NCBI GenBank assembly: GCA_018066805.1
Contig: JAGPVX010000050.1
Coordinates: forward strand, 1-60,064
Length of the DNA: 60,064 nucleotides
Direction: 5' to 3'
Source of the DNA: Paraperlucidibaca sp.
GTDB taxonomy: Bacteria > Pseudomonadota > Gammaproteobacteria > Pseudomonadales > Moraxellaceae
Under the pieces are notes generated by a model. It was not told the DNA's origin and searched no databases. It was given only the letters and a program-made list of their open reading frames with translations. Of the stretch, positions 10,815-20,540 are shown in pieces (the stretch's first letter is position 1; each line of letters opens with the position of its first letter). The position numbers and the translations under genes were made by a program.

Positions 10815-10842
10815 GGCGATGGTTGCACTCCGCACCGTCGCC
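10815..10842 (+). terminator. Stem-loop after trxA, start of rho leader
   Basis: GGCGATGGT pairs with ACCGTCGCC (nine pairs, one G-U) around a ten-base loop, nine bases after the trxA stop. No U run follows, so it is more likely an RNA-stabilising or attenuating hairpin than a full intrinsic terminator. Confidence 0.5.
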
Positions 10843-10993
10843 TCGTTACAGCCTAGATTACTCTTAACCCGTTCCCCATGACCTCCAGCCAACTCCCGTT
10901 GCGCTGCGCAGTTACTTCCTGCTGAACGACCTCAGCCTAGCATTGGCCATTAGAGTAACTAGGGTATTCCCACCCTCCAATTGACAGCACGGT
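10843..10993 (+). promoter_or_regulatory. C-rich untranslated leader of rho
   Basis: 151 bases with no convincing gene. Bases 10861-10900 contain 19 C and only 4 G, and 10851-10940 contain 35 C and 16 G. Such C-over-G, weakly structured RNA is what Rho binds (rut sites). Rho is known to limit its own synthesis by terminating in its leader; this stretch is the natural candidate here. Confidence 0.5.
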
Positions 10994-12253
10994 ATGAATC
11001 TCACCGAACTCAAGAAAATGCCGATAGGCGAACTCATCAAAATTGCGGAATCCATGGGCTTAGAAGGCATGGCTCGCAACCGTAAACAAGACATCATTTT
11101 CGCCATTCTAAAAACGCACGCTAAAAACGGCGAAGAAATCTTTGGCGATGGCGTTTTGGAAATCCTTTCCGATGGCTTCGGATTTTTACGCTCAGCGGAA
11201 GGCTCATATTTAGCCGGGCCGGATGACATTTATGTCAGCCCGTCACAAATACGCCGCTTTAACTTACGCACTGGCGACACCATTTCCGGGACTATTCGTC
11301 CGCCGAAAGAGTCGGAGCGTTATTTCGCGTTATTGAAAGTTAATCAAATTAATTTAGACGCGCCTGAAAACGCGCGTAATAAAATTTTGTTTGAAAACTT
11401 AACGCCACTTTTCCCAACTCAGCGCCTCGTTATGGAGCTGGGTAATGGTTCTACCGAAGACTTAACGGCACGTACTATCGATTTGGTAGCGCCTTACGGT
11501 AAAGGCCAGCGCTCACTAATTGTGGCGCCGCCGAAAGCCGGTAAAACCATGTTGCTGCAAACCTTGGCTCAATCCATTGCGCGTAATAATCCTGAAGCGA
11601 CACTTATTGTGCTGCTGATCGATGAGCGTCCAGAGGAAGTCACTGAGATGCAACGCACCGTGCGCGGTGAAGTAGTTGCCTCGACCTTCGATGAGCCACC
11701 AGTGCGTCACGTACAAGTGGCCGAGATGGTCATCGAGAAGGCCAAGCGTTTGGTTGAGCATAAAAAAGATGTGATCATTTTGCTCGACTCCATCACGCGT
11801 TTGGCTCGTGCCTATAACACGGTAATTCCTAGCTCAGGCAAGGTGCTTTCCGGTGGTATTGATGCGCATGCTTTGGAGCGTCCAAAGCGCTTCTTCGGTG
11901 CCGCACGTAATATCGAAGAAGGTGGCTCGCTGACGATTATTGCTACGGCATTGATCGACACTGGCTCGAAAATGGATGAGGTCATCTTTGAAGAGTTCAA
12001 AGGTACCGGCAACCATGAAGTTAACCTTGACCGTCGCATCGCTGAGAAGCGCGTGTTCCCGGCCATCAACATCAAGAAATCAGGCACGCGTCGCGAAGAG
12101 CGCTTGATTGGCGATGATGAACTGAAGAAAGTTTGGATTTTGCGCAAGCTACTGCATCCAATGGATGAGATAGCCGCAATCGAGTTCTTGCTCGATAAGC
12201 TTAAAGACGTGAAAACCAATGATGAATTCTTCGACATGATGAAGCGTAAATAG
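10994..12253 (+). CDS. rho: Transcription termination factor Rho
   Basis: Hexameric RNA-dependent ATPase and helicase that ends transcription; 419 residues, exactly the usual length. N-terminal helix bundle [20 protein letters not shown], then the cold-shock-like RNA-binding fold ([17 protein letters not shown], residues about 51-120), then the RecA-like core with Walker [12 protein letters not shown] near residue 178, Walker [17 protein letters not shown], and the Q-loop/R-loop region ([27 protein letters not shown]). Bicyclomycin-contact residues appear conserved. The ATG has no strong Shine-Dalgarno, and an alpha/beta hydrolase gene starts ten bases after the stop. Confidence 0.98.
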   Translation: MNLTELKKMPIGELIKIAESMGLEGMARNRKQDIIFAILKTHAKNGEEIFGDGVLEILSDGFGFLRSAEGSYLAGPDDIYVSPSQIRRFNLRTGDTISGTIRPPKESERYFALLKVNQINLDAPENARNKILFENLTPLFPTQRLVMELGNGSTEDLTARTIDLVAPYGKGQRSLIVAPPKAGKTMLLQTLAQSIARNNPEATLIVLLIDERPEEVTEMQRTVRGEVVASTFDEPPVRHVQVAEMVIEKAKRLVEHKKDVIILLDSITRLARAYNTVIPSSGKVLSGGIDAHALERPKRFFGAARNIEEGGSLTIIATALIDTGSKMDEVIFEEFKGTGNHEVNLDRRIAEKRVFPAINIKKSGTRREERLIGDDELKKVWILRKLLHPMDEIAAIEFLLDKLKDVKTNDEFFDMMKRK

Positions 12254-12263
12254 GCCATTTCGC

Positions 12264-13013
12264 ATGCGCTATTTGAGCAGCCTGCCCACTGAACTGCCGA
12301 GCAAGACACCGAGTTGGTACGAGGTCTTAGCTGAGGCGCGTGTGGGTATAGAGCTGCTCGACGGCCTACGCCTTAAGCGTCACTTGCATAATAATCTGCC
12401 GCGTGGCGATGAGCATGGCAAGGCTCATCCCGTGATGCTGCTACCAGGCTATGGGGCCAGCGAGCGGGCGATGCAAATGTTGGCCAAGCGCCTTGAGGCA
12501 TTGGGCTATGTGGTGCGGCAATGGGGCCAAGGCAAAAACCATGGTGCAGTGCATAAGCTGGTGCCGCCACTGAAAGCGCGTATTCGCGAATGGTCGGCTG
12601 AGTTAGGCCAGCCCATCAGCCTCATTGGTTGGTCTTTAGGTGGTTATATTGCGCGCGAATTAGCCCGTGATTTGCCGGCTGAAATTGCCGGTGTGGTCAC
12701 GCTAGGCTCGCCAGTTGTTGGCGGCCCGAAGTACACGCTAACGGCAAAGCAGTACGTGAAGATGGGTTTTGATCTTGATGCGATCGAGCGCGATATTGCC
12801 GCGCGAGACAGTGTCCCGATTCAATGCCCGATGACGCTTATCTTCAGCCGTGTTGATGGCATCGTGAGCTGGCCGGCGACTATCGACCGTGTCACGCCGC
12901 ATGCGCGTCATATGGAGGCAAATTGCTCACATATAGGCATGGTGCTTAGCCCGAAAGTATTTCGCCAAATAGCGAAAGCGCTGGCGGACCAGCGCGAAAG
13001 CTTAGCGAACTAA
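12264..13013 (+). CDS. Alpha/beta hydrolase of unknown substrate
   Basis: 249-residue soluble hydrolase. The nucleophile elbow is IGWSLGG with Ser124. The likely acid is Asp198 (SRVDGI) and the likely histidine is His223 (CSHIGM), giving the canonical order. The oxyanion-hole segment is MLLPGYGASE near residue 60. There is no signal peptide or membrane helix. It starts ten bases after rho, with only a weak AGG nine bases before the ATG, so it probably relies on read-through from rho. Lipase, esterase or thioesterase activity is possible; substrate cannot be inferred. Confidence 0.8.
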   Translation: MRYLSSLPTELPSKTPSWYEVLAEARVGIELLDGLRLKRHLHNNLPRGDEHGKAHPVMLLPGYGASERAMQMLAKRLEALGYVVRQWGQGKNHGAVHKLVPPLKARIREWSAELGQPISLIGWSLGGYIARELARDLPAEIAGVVTLGSPVVGGPKYTLTAKQYVKMGFDLDAIERDIAARDSVPIQCPMTLIFSRVDGIVSWPATIDRVTPHARHMEANCSHIGMVLSPKVFRQIAKALADQRESLAN

Positions 13014-13087
13014 TTCCTGTCGCAGGTTACGTCGACACTGCTTGCTCGCTAGAGCGAGAGCTAGGTGCCGAGTAACTGTAGGGCGTG

Positions 13088-15496
13088 TTAGCGCGGACGC
13101 CTCGGTGCACGACTGCCATCATCACGTGGTGGTAAGCCCGTGTGCTGCGTCTGTATTTGCCCCTTCTGCGGCGTACGCTGTGACGCACGCGACTTCTGTG
13201 GCTGCACCTTCACCGACACGCCTTCTATCGTACTGGTGTTTTTCTTGCGCGGACTCGCGTACTGGCCATCGGTCGCTGGTTGCCATGTTGGAATCAAATG
13301 CTGCTTACCGTTGCCAATTAGATCGGCACGACCCATCGCTCTCAATGCTTCACGCAGCAATGGCCAGTTATTGGCATCGTGGTAGCGCAAAAAGGCTTTG
13401 TGCAGGCGACGACGTTTATCACCTTTCACAATTTCTACTTCTTCCGAATCACGCGTGACTTTACGCAGCGGGTTTTTGCCGCTGTGATACATCGCTGTGG
13501 CTGTGGCCATGGGCGATGGATAGAACGCCTGTACTTGGTCGGCGCGGAAGCCATTTTTCTTTAGCCAAATAGCCAAGTCCAGCATGTCTTCATCGGTGGT
13601 GCCGGGGTGGGCCGCGATGAAGTAAGGAATGAGAAATTGTTCTTTGCCCGCTTCTTTCGAAAACTTATCGAAGAGCTGCTTGAAGCGATCATAGCTGCCA
13701 ATGCCGGGCTTCATCATTTTCGATAAAGGCCCTTCCTGCGTGTGCTCTGGGGCAATTTTCAGGTAGCCGCCAACATGGTGTGTGACCAGCTCGCGCACAT
13801 ATTCGGGCGATTGCACAGCGAGGTCGTAGCGTAGGCCTGAGCTAATCAAGACCTTTTTCACGCCCTTGAGCTCACGAGCACGGCGGTAGAGTTTGATCAG
13901 CGGGTCATGATCAGTATTGAGGTTTTCGCAAATGCCGGGATAAACACACGATGGCTTGCGGCAGGCGGCCTCGATCACGGGGCTTTTGCAGGCTAGGCGA
14001 TACATATTGGCAGTCGGGCCGCCAAGATCAGAGACGATGCCGGTGAAGCCCGGCACATCGCGCATTTTTTCCACTTCACGAATGATCGAGTCTTCCGAGC
14101 GGCTTTGAATAATGCGGCCTTCATGCTCAGTGATAGAGCAGAAAGTGCAGCCGCCAAAGCAGCCGCGCATGATGTTGACCGAGAAGCGAATCATCTCGTA
14201 GGCCGGAATGCGTGCGCCCTCATAGGATGGATGTGGTACGCGGGCATAAGGCAGATCGAAGACGTAGTCCATCTCTTCGGTGGTCAACGGAATTGGCGGT
14301 GGGTTGAGCCAGACGTCATTTTCACCGTGGCGCTGAACTAGCGCGCGAGCGTTGCCGGGATTGGTTTCTAAGTGCAATACGCGGTTGGCGTGAGCGTAGA
14401 GCACGGGGTCGGCTTTGACTTTCTCATACGACGGCAGGCGAATCACCGTGTCATCACGCGCAGGCAATTTGCTGCGCTTGCTCACGCTACCGGCGGGCAA
14501 TAGGTCGACCACAGTGGTGTCATCGGGCAATGCGGTGAGATCGCCCCAAGCGCCTGGTGTAACCTCGATTGGTGCGCCGATGTCATTGGCGCCGGGCATG
14601 CTATTGCTGCTGAAAGTGCCGAAGCCACGATCGCTGGCGGCATTGCTCAGCTCGCTGGAAAATGCGCTGCCGGCATAAGTTGCTGCGCTCTTTTGTTTCT
14701 CGATATCGCAGGCGGCTAAGTCGGCGGTGTTCACATAGGGGTTGAGAATACGGTCGACGCGGCCAGGTGCATCGACTCGTGTGGAGTCAAGGACAAACAT
14801 GCCTTTAGGCGTGTCGCGACGTAAAAACGAAGTGCCGCGTACATCGGTGATATTACGAATGGATTCGCCACGACTTAAGCGGTGAGCAATCTCGACGATG
14901 GCGCGCTCAGCATTGCCGTAAAGCAAAATATCAGACTTAGCATCGAGCAAAATCGAGCGGCGGACTTTATCTTGCCAGTAATCGTAATGTGCGATGCGCC
15001 GTAGTGAGGCTTCGATGCCGCCGAGTACTTGCGGCACATCGGGATAGGCTTCGCGAGCGCGTTGGGCATAGACGAGGCTGGCGCGATCTGGGCGGCGACC
15101 GCCTTCGTCATTGGGCGAATAAGCATCGTCGGAGCGGATTTTGCGATCGGCCGTGTAGCGGTTGATCATCGAGTCCATATTGCCGGCGGCGATGCCGAAA
15201 AATAGGTTGGGTTTGCCCAGCACTTTGAATGGGTCAGCAGACTGCCATTCAGGCTGCGCGATGATGCCGACGCGAAAGCCCTGGGCTTCGAGCAGGCGAC
15301 CGATGATGGCCATGCCGAAGCTTGGGTGGTCAATATAGGCATCGCCGGTAATGATGATGATGTCGCAAGAGTCCCAGCCAAGTTGGTCCATCTCGGCGCG
15401 CGACATTGGTAAAAATGGCGCGTCACCAAAACATTCGGCCCAATAACGGCCGTGGCCGAAAAGCGGCGTTTTTGCGACCGGGGGTAACAAGCTCAT
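13088..15496 (-). CDS. ygiQ: YgiQ family radical SAM protein
   Basis: 802-residue member of the UPF0313/YgiQ family, closely similar to E. coli YgiQ along nearly its whole length. N-terminal B12-binding-like region ([34 protein letters not shown]), then the radical SAM core with the cluster motif CFGGCTFC followed by [18 protein letters not shown]. The last 80 residues are basic and disordered ([15 protein letters not shown]). Function is not established; the fold predicts 4Fe-4S and S-adenosylmethionine chemistry. The ATG at 15496 has GGAG seven bases upstream; the GTG just before it is less likely. It stands alone, convergent with the hydrolase gene. Confidence 0.93.
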   Translation of the reverse strand: MSLLPPVAKTPLFGHGRYWAECFGDAPFLPMSRAEMDQLGWDSCDIIIITGDAYIDHPSFGMAIIGRLLEAQGFRVGIIAQPEWQSADPFKVLGKPNLFFGIAAGNMDSMINRYTADRKIRSDDAYSPNDEGGRRPDRASLVYAQRAREAYPDVPQVLGGIEASLRRIAHYDYWQDKVRRSILLDAKSDILLYGNAERAIVEIAHRLSRGESIRNITDVRGTSFLRRDTPKGMFVLDSTRVDAPGRVDRILNPYVNTADLAACDIEKQKSAATYAGSAFSSELSNAASDRGFGTFSSNSMPGANDIGAPIEVTPGAWGDLTALPDDTTVVDLLPAGSVSKRSKLPARDDTVIRLPSYEKVKADPVLYAHANRVLHLETNPGNARALVQRHGENDVWLNPPPIPLTTEEMDYVFDLPYARVPHPSYEGARIPAYEMIRFSVNIMRGCFGGCTFCSITEHEGRIIQSRSEDSIIREVEKMRDVPGFTGIVSDLGGPTANMYRLACKSPVIEAACRKPSCVYPGICENLNTDHDPLIKLYRRARELKGVKKVLISSGLRYDLAVQSPEYVRELVTHHVGGYLKIAPEHTQEGPLSKMMKPGIGSYDRFKQLFDKFSKEAGKEQFLIPYFIAAHPGTTDEDMLDLAIWLKKNGFRADQVQAFYPSPMATATAMYHSGKNPLRKVTRDSEEVEIVKGDKRRRLHKAFLRYHDANNWPLLREALRAMGRADLIGNGKQHLIPTWQPATDGQYASPRKKNTSTIEGVSVKVQPQKSRASQRTPQKGQIQTQHTGLPPRDDGSRAPRRPR

Positions 15497-15566
15497 CACA
15501 TCACTCCAGCACGGGAAACGTGCAGATTAGCTGGCGGACATAATGGCCCGCCGGATTCAAACAGTT

Positions 15567-16079
15567 TTAGAAGCCCAGCAACGGCAACAGGGCTTCGACC
15601 ATTGCGCCATCGAGACCGACTAGGCCGCCGACGCGGTTGGACAGGCTGGTTTTCAGACTTTCGCCGGTGTTGTTACGCAGCGCAGTAGCTGCTTTAACAG
15701 CGCTGGCGTCGGCTTGGCTAAGGCGTGAGCCAAGCGCTTGCTCGACCTTGGCCACAGCAGCGTTTTCGCTTACCGGCGTGCCAATGGAAGGAAACAAGGC
15801 GGCGAGCACTGGGCCGTTTAGACCGACGCGCGAGCCAACGTTGTTAAGAAAGCTGTTTTGCACGCCATTTAGGCCAGTCTTAGTAGCGCCAACCAAGCCT
15901 TGCAGTTGTACTTTTTCGGCTACGCCAAGAGCGGTACCGCGCTTAGCTTCCAAAGCTTGGATGAATGACTGAGTTTGGCTCGCAGACGCGCCATTGTTAG
16001 CGCCAGCGTTGCCACCGCCCATGGTGACGCAGGCAGCAAGGCTTAAGCAGGTAGCAGCAACGATTAGTAATTTTTTCAT
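15567..16079 (-). CDS. Small lipoprotein with internal duplication
   Basis: 170-residue secreted lipoprotein with no family I recognise. Signal peptide MKKLLIVAATCLSLAACVT with lipobox LAAC, then a glycine/asparagine/serine linker (GGGNAGANNGASAS). The rest is helical and contains a two-fold repeat: SRVGLNGPVLAALFPSIG near residues 84-101 and NRVGGLVGLDGAMVEALLPLLGF at the C-terminus. Each follows a charged or Ala-rich segment. The ATG at 16079 has AAGGA seven bases upstream; the TTG just before it is rejected. It sits 27 bases after argH on the same strand and may share its transcript. Confidence 0.8.
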   Translation of the reverse strand: MKKLLIVAATCLSLAACVTMGGGNAGANNGASASQTQSFIQALEAKRGTALGVAEKVQLQGLVGATKTGLNGVQNSFLNNVGSRVGLNGPVLAALFPSIGTPVSENAAVAKVEQALGSRLSQADASAVKAATALRNNTGESLKTSLSNRVGGLVGLDGAMVEALLPLLGF

Positions 16080-16106
16080 CAATAAATCCTTAATAAATTG
16101 GGGGCG

Positions 16107-17492
16107 TTAAGCGATACGGTCGCGGGCACGTAAAACGGCGGCGCGTACTTGTTTTGGCGCGGTACCGCCGATGTGATCGCGGGCATTGACCGAGCCTTCA
16201 AGCGTAAGCACTTCAAAAACGTCATCGCTGATGTCGCTAGAAAACTCTTGCAGCTCAGCTAAGCTCATCTCGGCTAAATCTTTGCCGCTAGACACGCCAT
16301 AACCAACGGCTTTACCAACCACTTCGTGCGCATCGCGGAAGGCTAAGCCGCGCTTAACTAGGTAGTCGGCAAGGTCGGTAGCGGTAGCAAAGCCGCGGCG
16401 CGCAGCTTCACGCATGATTTCACGGCGCGGCACCAGCGCTGGCACCATGTCGGCAAAGGCGCGCAATGAGCCCATGACGGTATCGGCGGTATCAAATAGC
16501 GGTTCTTTGTCTTCTTGGTTGTCTTTGTTGTAAGCCAGAGGCTGGCCTTTCATCAGCGTTAAGAGCGCCATGAGATGGCCAAAGACGCGGCCACTTTTGC
16601 CACGAACTAACTCAGGCACATCGGGGTTTTTCTTTTGCGGCATGATGCTCGAGCCGGTGCAGAAGCGATCAGGCAGGTCGACAAAATTGAACTGCGCCGA
16701 TGCCCACAGCACCAACTCTTCGCTAAAGCGTGAGAGGTGCATCATGATCAAGGCGCTGGCCGAGCAAAACTCGATAGCAAAATCGCGATCGGAAACGGCA
16801 TCGAGCGAGTTTTCGCAAATACCATCGAAGCCCAAAAGCTTGGCTGTGATGCGGCGATCGATGGGATAGGTCGTGCCGGCTAATGCTGCTGAGCCCAAAG
16901 GCAGGCGATTCACTCGCACGCGCAGGTCGATTAGGCGCTCGTCATCGCGCTTAAGGTTTTCAAACCACGCCAATAAATGATGGCCAAACGTCACTGGCTG
17001 AGCGGTTTGCAAATGCGTGAAGCCGGGCATGATAGTGTCGGCTTCGCGCTCAGCGAGATCGATTAAGCCGGTCATCAGGCGCTTTAATTCGCCGCGAATA
17101 GCATCAATTTCATCGCGCAAATATAAGCGGATGTCGGTGGCGACTTGGTCGTTACGGCTACGGCCAGTGTGCAAGCGTTTGCCTGCGATGCCGATGCGAT
17201 CGGTAAGGCGGCTTTCGATGTTCATGTGCACATCTTCAAGCTCAACGCGCCAGACGAATTCGCCACGGCTAATTTCATCTTCAATAGCCTTTAAACCATC
17301 GACAATAAGGTCGCGATCGGCAGCGTTTAAGACGCCAACTTCAGCGAGCATGGTGGCGTGGGCGATCGAGCCACGAATATCTTGGCGATACATGCGCTTG
17401 TCGAACTGCACCGAAGCAGTGAACTCGGCGACGAATTGATCGGTGGCCTCAGCGAAGCGGCCACCCCACATGGATGATGATGGGGTGCTCAT
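16107..17492 (-). CDS. argH: Argininosuccinate lyase
   Basis: Last step of arginine synthesis: cleaves argininosuccinate to arginine and fumarate. 461 residues, fumarase/aspartase superfamily. It begins [20 protein letters not shown] and carries [13 protein letters not shown], the [16 protein letters not shown] segment with the catalytic histidine, and the family signature [12 protein letters not shown]. The ATG at 17492 was chosen because AAAGG lies seven bases upstream; a TTG two codons earlier is unlikely. Divergent from algZ, as in Pseudomonas. Confidence 0.96.
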   Translation of the reverse strand: MSTPSSSMWGGRFAEATDQFVAEFTASVQFDKRMYRQDIRGSIAHATMLAEVGVLNAADRDLIVDGLKAIEDEISRGEFVWRVELEDVHMNIESRLTDRIGIAGKRLHTGRSRNDQVATDIRLYLRDEIDAIRGELKRLMTGLIDLAEREADTIMPGFTHLQTAQPVTFGHHLLAWFENLKRDDERLIDLRVRVNRLPLGSAALAGTTYPIDRRITAKLLGFDGICENSLDAVSDRDFAIEFCSASALIMMHLSRFSEELVLWASAQFNFVDLPDRFCTGSSIMPQKKNPDVPELVRGKSGRVFGHLMALLTLMKGQPLAYNKDNQEDKEPLFDTADTVMGSLRAFADMVPALVPRREIMREAARRGFATATDLADYLVKRGLAFRDAHEVVGKAVGYGVSSGKDLAEMSLAELQEFSSDISDDVFEVLTLEGSVNARDHIGGTAPKQVRAAVLRARDRIA

Positions 17493-17642
17493 GAACAAAC
17501 CTTTGGGCGCGATGGGCGCATTATGTTTTCGGCGGGCCTGCTTAAAATAAAAGCAGTGCGGTTAAAAATAAGTCGCTAAGTATACATCACCTAGCCCCTG
17601 CGCCGCTTGTGAACGCGGGCCAGCCTCGGGCACACTGAAGCC

Positions 17643-18713
17643 ATGCCTATCTTAAAAAAACAACAAGCGGCGCAAGAGCATCTGCTCGACAATAATGAGT
17701 TCTGGTTGCCGGACTTTTGCTCACGCACGTTCACTCTGCGCGTCGCCGTCATTTGCGTGCTCATCTCCCTATTTTTACTACTCGCGCAATCACCATCGCT
17801 GTGGCCATTTCCATTCTGGGATTATGTCTTGCTGCTACTGCTGACTAGCAGCGTCATGGGCATTAGTTTTTTTCTGATTTGCCGCTGGCGCCAGCGCATG
17901 ATGGCTTGGCGGCATTTGGCTGTTGCGGCGGCCGTCGTCGTTATCATCATGTTCAACCTGCTATGGCTAAGTCTGGTTGGCTTTATGTTGCTCGATGCCC
18001 TGAACCTGCCCATGCTCTCGTTTGTCAGCAATGAGTATTCGGCGATCTTCCGACATCTGCTTATTAGCGGCCTTTTTGCTGGCCTATTTATGCGTTACCT
18101 GACTTTGCAGGCGCAGCTCAGAAATCGTGAAAAAGCCGCAATGCAGGCTCGTCTAGAGGCTTTGCAAGCTCGTATTGAGCCGCATTTTTTGTTTAATTCG
18201 ATGAATATTATTGCCAGCTTAATCAGTATCGACCCTGAGAAAGCAGAGCAAGTTGTAGAGGATTTGGCTGCGCTATTTCGCGCCAGCTTGAAAGATACCG
18301 CCGATGTCAGTCTCGCTGATGAAATTGCTCTATGCCGGCGTTATGCCAATATCGAAGAGCTGCGTTTAGGCGATCGACTAAATATTGATTGGCAGGTGGC
18401 TGCCGACGCAAACGCTGTGCGGATTCCCTTATTAACGCTGCAGCCATTGCTAGAGAATGCCATCCGCCATGGTGCAGAAATGTCGATAGTGCCTTGCAAA
18501 ATCACATTAGCTGTTCAGATTTCGCCCGATTGGGTTAGGATACGACTGACGAATCCGCTGCCGCCGTCGCCAGCGCGCCCAGGCAATCAAATGTCTATGC
18601 GCAATGTGCGACTGCGATTACAGGCACGTTTTGGCCCCGAAGCAACACTTGAGGCTGCGCCTAAAGCGGATTTATTTGTCACAGAGCTGAGTTATCCTCG
18701 ACGCTTAGCCTAA
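17643..18713 (+). CDS. algZ: AlgZ/FimS-type sensor histidine kinase
   Basis: 356-residue LytS-family kinase, partner of AlgR. Four or five membrane helices span residues about 31-155. The His_kinase region begins with the conserved H-box IEPHFLFNSMNIIASL (H181), equivalent to the phosphorylated histidine of Pseudomonas AlgZ. The N-box is LQPLLENAIRHGAE. The G-box is poorly conserved (NPLPPSPARPGNQMSMRN), as in other FimS proteins. In P. aeruginosa this pair controls twitching motility and alginate. No strong Shine-Dalgarno is visible. The gap to algR is 50 bases, so the two are an operon. Confidence 0.9.
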   Translation: MPILKKQQAAQEHLLDNNEFWLPDFCSRTFTLRVAVICVLISLFLLLAQSPSLWPFPFWDYVLLLLLTSSVMGISFFLICRWRQRMMAWRHLAVAAAVVVIIMFNLLWLSLVGFMLLDALNLPMLSFVSNEYSAIFRHLLISGLFAGLFMRYLTLQAQLRNREKAAMQARLEALQARIEPHFLFNSMNIIASLISIDPEKAEQVVEDLAALFRASLKDTADVSLADEIALCRRYANIEELRLGDRLNIDWQVAADANAVRIPLLTLQPLLENAIRHGAEMSIVPCKITLAVQISPDWVRIRLTNPLPPSPARPGNQMSMRNVRLRLQARFGPEATLEAAPKADLFVTELSYPRRLA

Positions 18714-18766
18714 AAAGAACGAGCCGTAATGGCCGTCATAACAAGAAGAAAAGTGAGGTTAAGGTG

Positions 18767-19516
18767 ATGAAACCACGTGTCATTATTTGTGACGATGAGC
18801 GTCTAGCCCGCGAACGCCTAGTGCGCCTTCTCGAAGATATCGGTGGCTATGAGCTAGTAGGTTTAGCAGAGCATGGTGAGCAAGCGCTTGCTCTTGTTGA
18901 AGAATACCGCCCCGATATTGTCCTGATGGATATGCGCATGCCGGTCATGGATGGTCTAACTTGTGCCCGCCAGCTCTCCGAGCGTGAATCGCCCCCTGCC
19001 ATTATTTTCTGCACTGCTTTCGATGAGCATGCGCTAGAAGCATTCTCGGTGACCGCCTCAGGTTACGTACTAAAGCCAGTGAGTCGCGAAAGCCTGCGTG
19101 AAGCCTTGACTCGTGCTTGCCGCGTTAGCCAATTGCAGCTTGGCACCGTGCGGCAGCAGCCCACGATTACTGAGCGCACCACGCATCGCAGCCATATCAC
19201 GGCGCGTACCCATCGCGGCATTGAGCTGATTCCTATCGATGAGGTGCGTTATTTTCTAGCTGATCACAAATACGTCACCGTGCGCCATGAGCATGGCGAA
19301 GTGTTGATTGATGAAACGCTAAAAGAGCTTGAAGAAGAATTTGGCGACCGCTTTATTCGTATTCATCGCAATGCTTTGTTGTCGTTGAACTTTCTAGAAG
19401 GTCTAGAGGTTATTTCGACAGGGCAATACCGCGTGCGTATTCGTGGCTTAGATGAGCGCCTAGTGGTGAGTCGTCGGCATTTGCCCGAATTGCGCGAGAC
19501 CTTGCATCGGGTCTAA
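18767..19516 (+). CDS. algR: AlgR-type LytTR response regulator
   Basis: 249-residue two-domain regulator. The receiver domain (1-120) has D9, D10, phosphoacceptor D55 (DIVLMDMRMPVMDG), T83-type FCTAFDEHAL and K104-type YVLKPVSRES. The LytTR DNA-binding domain (about 148-249) includes RGIELIPIDEVRYFLADHKYVTV and FIRIHRNALLSLNFL. It binds DNA as the output of the AlgZ/AlgR system. The ATG at 18767 is eight bases after GAGG; a GTG three bases earlier is only five bases away and less likely. The next gene is hemC, an arrangement conserved in Pseudomonas. Confidence 0.92.
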   Translation: MKPRVIICDDERLARERLVRLLEDIGGYELVGLAEHGEQALALVEEYRPDIVLMDMRMPVMDGLTCARQLSERESPPAIIFCTAFDEHALEAFSVTASGYVLKPVSRESLREALTRACRVSQLQLGTVRQQPTITERTTHRSHITARTHRGIELIPIDEVRYFLADHKYVTVRHEHGEVLIDETLKELEEEFGDRFIRIHRNALLSLNFLEGLEVISTGQYRVRIRGLDERLVVSRRHLPELRETLHRV

Positions 19517-19539
19517 GCCGCAAGCTTTACGCAGTTAAG

Positions 19540-19581
19540 CCTTGGGGCTGCTACACTCAATCGCAGTGTTCGGCCCCGAGG
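19540..19581 (+). promoter_or_regulatory. Hairpin sequestering the hemC ribosome binding site
   Basis: CCTTGGGGC (19540-19548) pairs with GCCCCGAGG (19573-19581): nine pairs, one of them G-U. An inner ACACT/AGTGT stem (19553-19557 with 19565-19569) extends the helix. The hemC Shine-Dalgarno GAGG (19578-19581) is the 3' strand of the outer stem, five bases before the ATG. As drawn, the structure would block ribosome entry until opened. No transcription terminator features follow. Confidence 0.6.
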
Positions 19582-19586
19582 TTTTC

Positions 19587-20540
19587 ATGTCTATAGGTAC
19601 ATCAGCGCAGCCACTGCGCATCGCCACTCGCCAAAGCCCGCTTGCCCTCTGGCAAGCCCATTACGTTGCCAATGAATTGCGCCGCCATCATCCCGGCCTA
19701 GTCGTTGAGCTCGTCTCCATGGTCACTCAAGGTGACAAAATCTTAGATGTTCCATTGGCAAAAATCGGCGGCAAAGGCTTGTTCGTGAAAGAGTTAGAAG
19801 CCGCCATGCTCGATGGCCGCGCCGACATCGCCGTGCATTCGATGAAAGATGTGCCGATGACTTTCCCAGAAGGTTTGGAGCTATCGGTTATTTGCCCGCG
19901 CGAAAATCCATTCGATGCCTTTGTTAGCAATAAATATGAGTCAGTCGAAGCCATGCCTTTAGGTGCTGTTGTCGGCACGTCTAGCTTGCGTCGCCAGTGC
20001 CAAATTCGCCGTGCCAGACCTGACTTGGTGGTGAAGGATTTACGCGGCAATGTGCAAACTCGTTTGGGCAAGTTAGATGCCGGTGAGTATGACGCTATCA
20101 TTCTGGCCTGTGCTGGCTTGCTGCGCCTAAACATGAGCGATCGCATTCGTTGCAGCCTAGACCCGGAGCTGATGTTGCCAGCTGTTGGCCAAGGTGCTGT
20201 TGGCATTGAGTGCCGCACGCATGATGCTTATACGCGATCTTTATTGGCACCTTTACATGACCTGGCCACGGCCATTCGCGTGACAGCTGAGCGCGCAATG
20301 AATACGCGCCTAGAAGGCGGCTGCCAAGTGCCAATCGCCGGCTATGCCACGCTTTCGGGCGATCAAATATCCATCGAGGGCCGAGTAGGCAGTGTTGATG
20401 GTCAGCGCATGATTATCGACTACGTGATGGGCTCGCAAAGCCAAGCCGAAGCCTTGGGCATTGAGTTGGCCGAAAAGCTCTTGGCGCAAGGTGCTGGTGA
20501 GATTCTCGACGAGGTTTATGGGCGTTCGAGTACGCGCTAA
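19587..20540 (+). CDS. hemC: Hydroxymethylbilane synthase (porphobilinogen deaminase)
   Basis: Polymerises four porphobilinogens into hydroxymethylbilane; 317 residues. It has [14 protein letters not shown] at the N-terminus, the substrate-site arginines in [17 protein letters not shown] and [13 protein letters not shown], catalytic Asp in VHSMKDVP, and C246 ([13 protein letters not shown]) for attachment of the dipyrromethane cofactor. The ATG at 19587 follows GAGG by five bases; the frame extends upstream by 15 codons only through non-ATG starts. The Shine-Dalgarno lies in a predicted hairpin. It overlaps hemD as TAATG. Confidence 0.97.
   Translation: MSIGTSAQPLRIATRQSPLALWQAHYVANELRRHHPGLVVELVSMVTQGDKILDVPLAKIGGKGLFVKELEAAMLDGRADIAVHSMKDVPMTFPEGLELSVICPRENPFDAFVSNKYESVEAMPLGAVVGTSSLRRQCQIRRARPDLVVKDLRGNVQTRLGKLDAGEYDAIILACAGLLRLNMSDRIRCSLDPELMLPAVGQGAVGIECRTHDAYTRSLLAPLHDLATAIRVTAERAMNTRLEGGCQVPIAGYATLSGDQISIEGRVGSVDGQRMIIDYVMGSQSQAEALGIELAEKLLAQGAGEILDEVYGRSSTR

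Noticed and set aside
10878-10925. A 15-codon open frame in the rho leader (MTSSQLPLRCAVTSC) that could be a leader peptide
   Set aside because: No ribosome binding site, no similarity to the E. coli RhoL peptide, and such short frames are common by chance.
13045-13058. CTCGCT-AG-AGCGAG inverted repeat between the hydrolase and ygiQ as a terminator
   Set aside because: The loop is too small without opening the last pair and there is no T run, so it is too weak to call.
13042-13458. 138-codon plus-strand frame opposite the ygiQ 3' end
   Set aside because: Overlaps the well-supported ygiQ gene, has no family motifs, and has atypical composition. It is a shadow frame.
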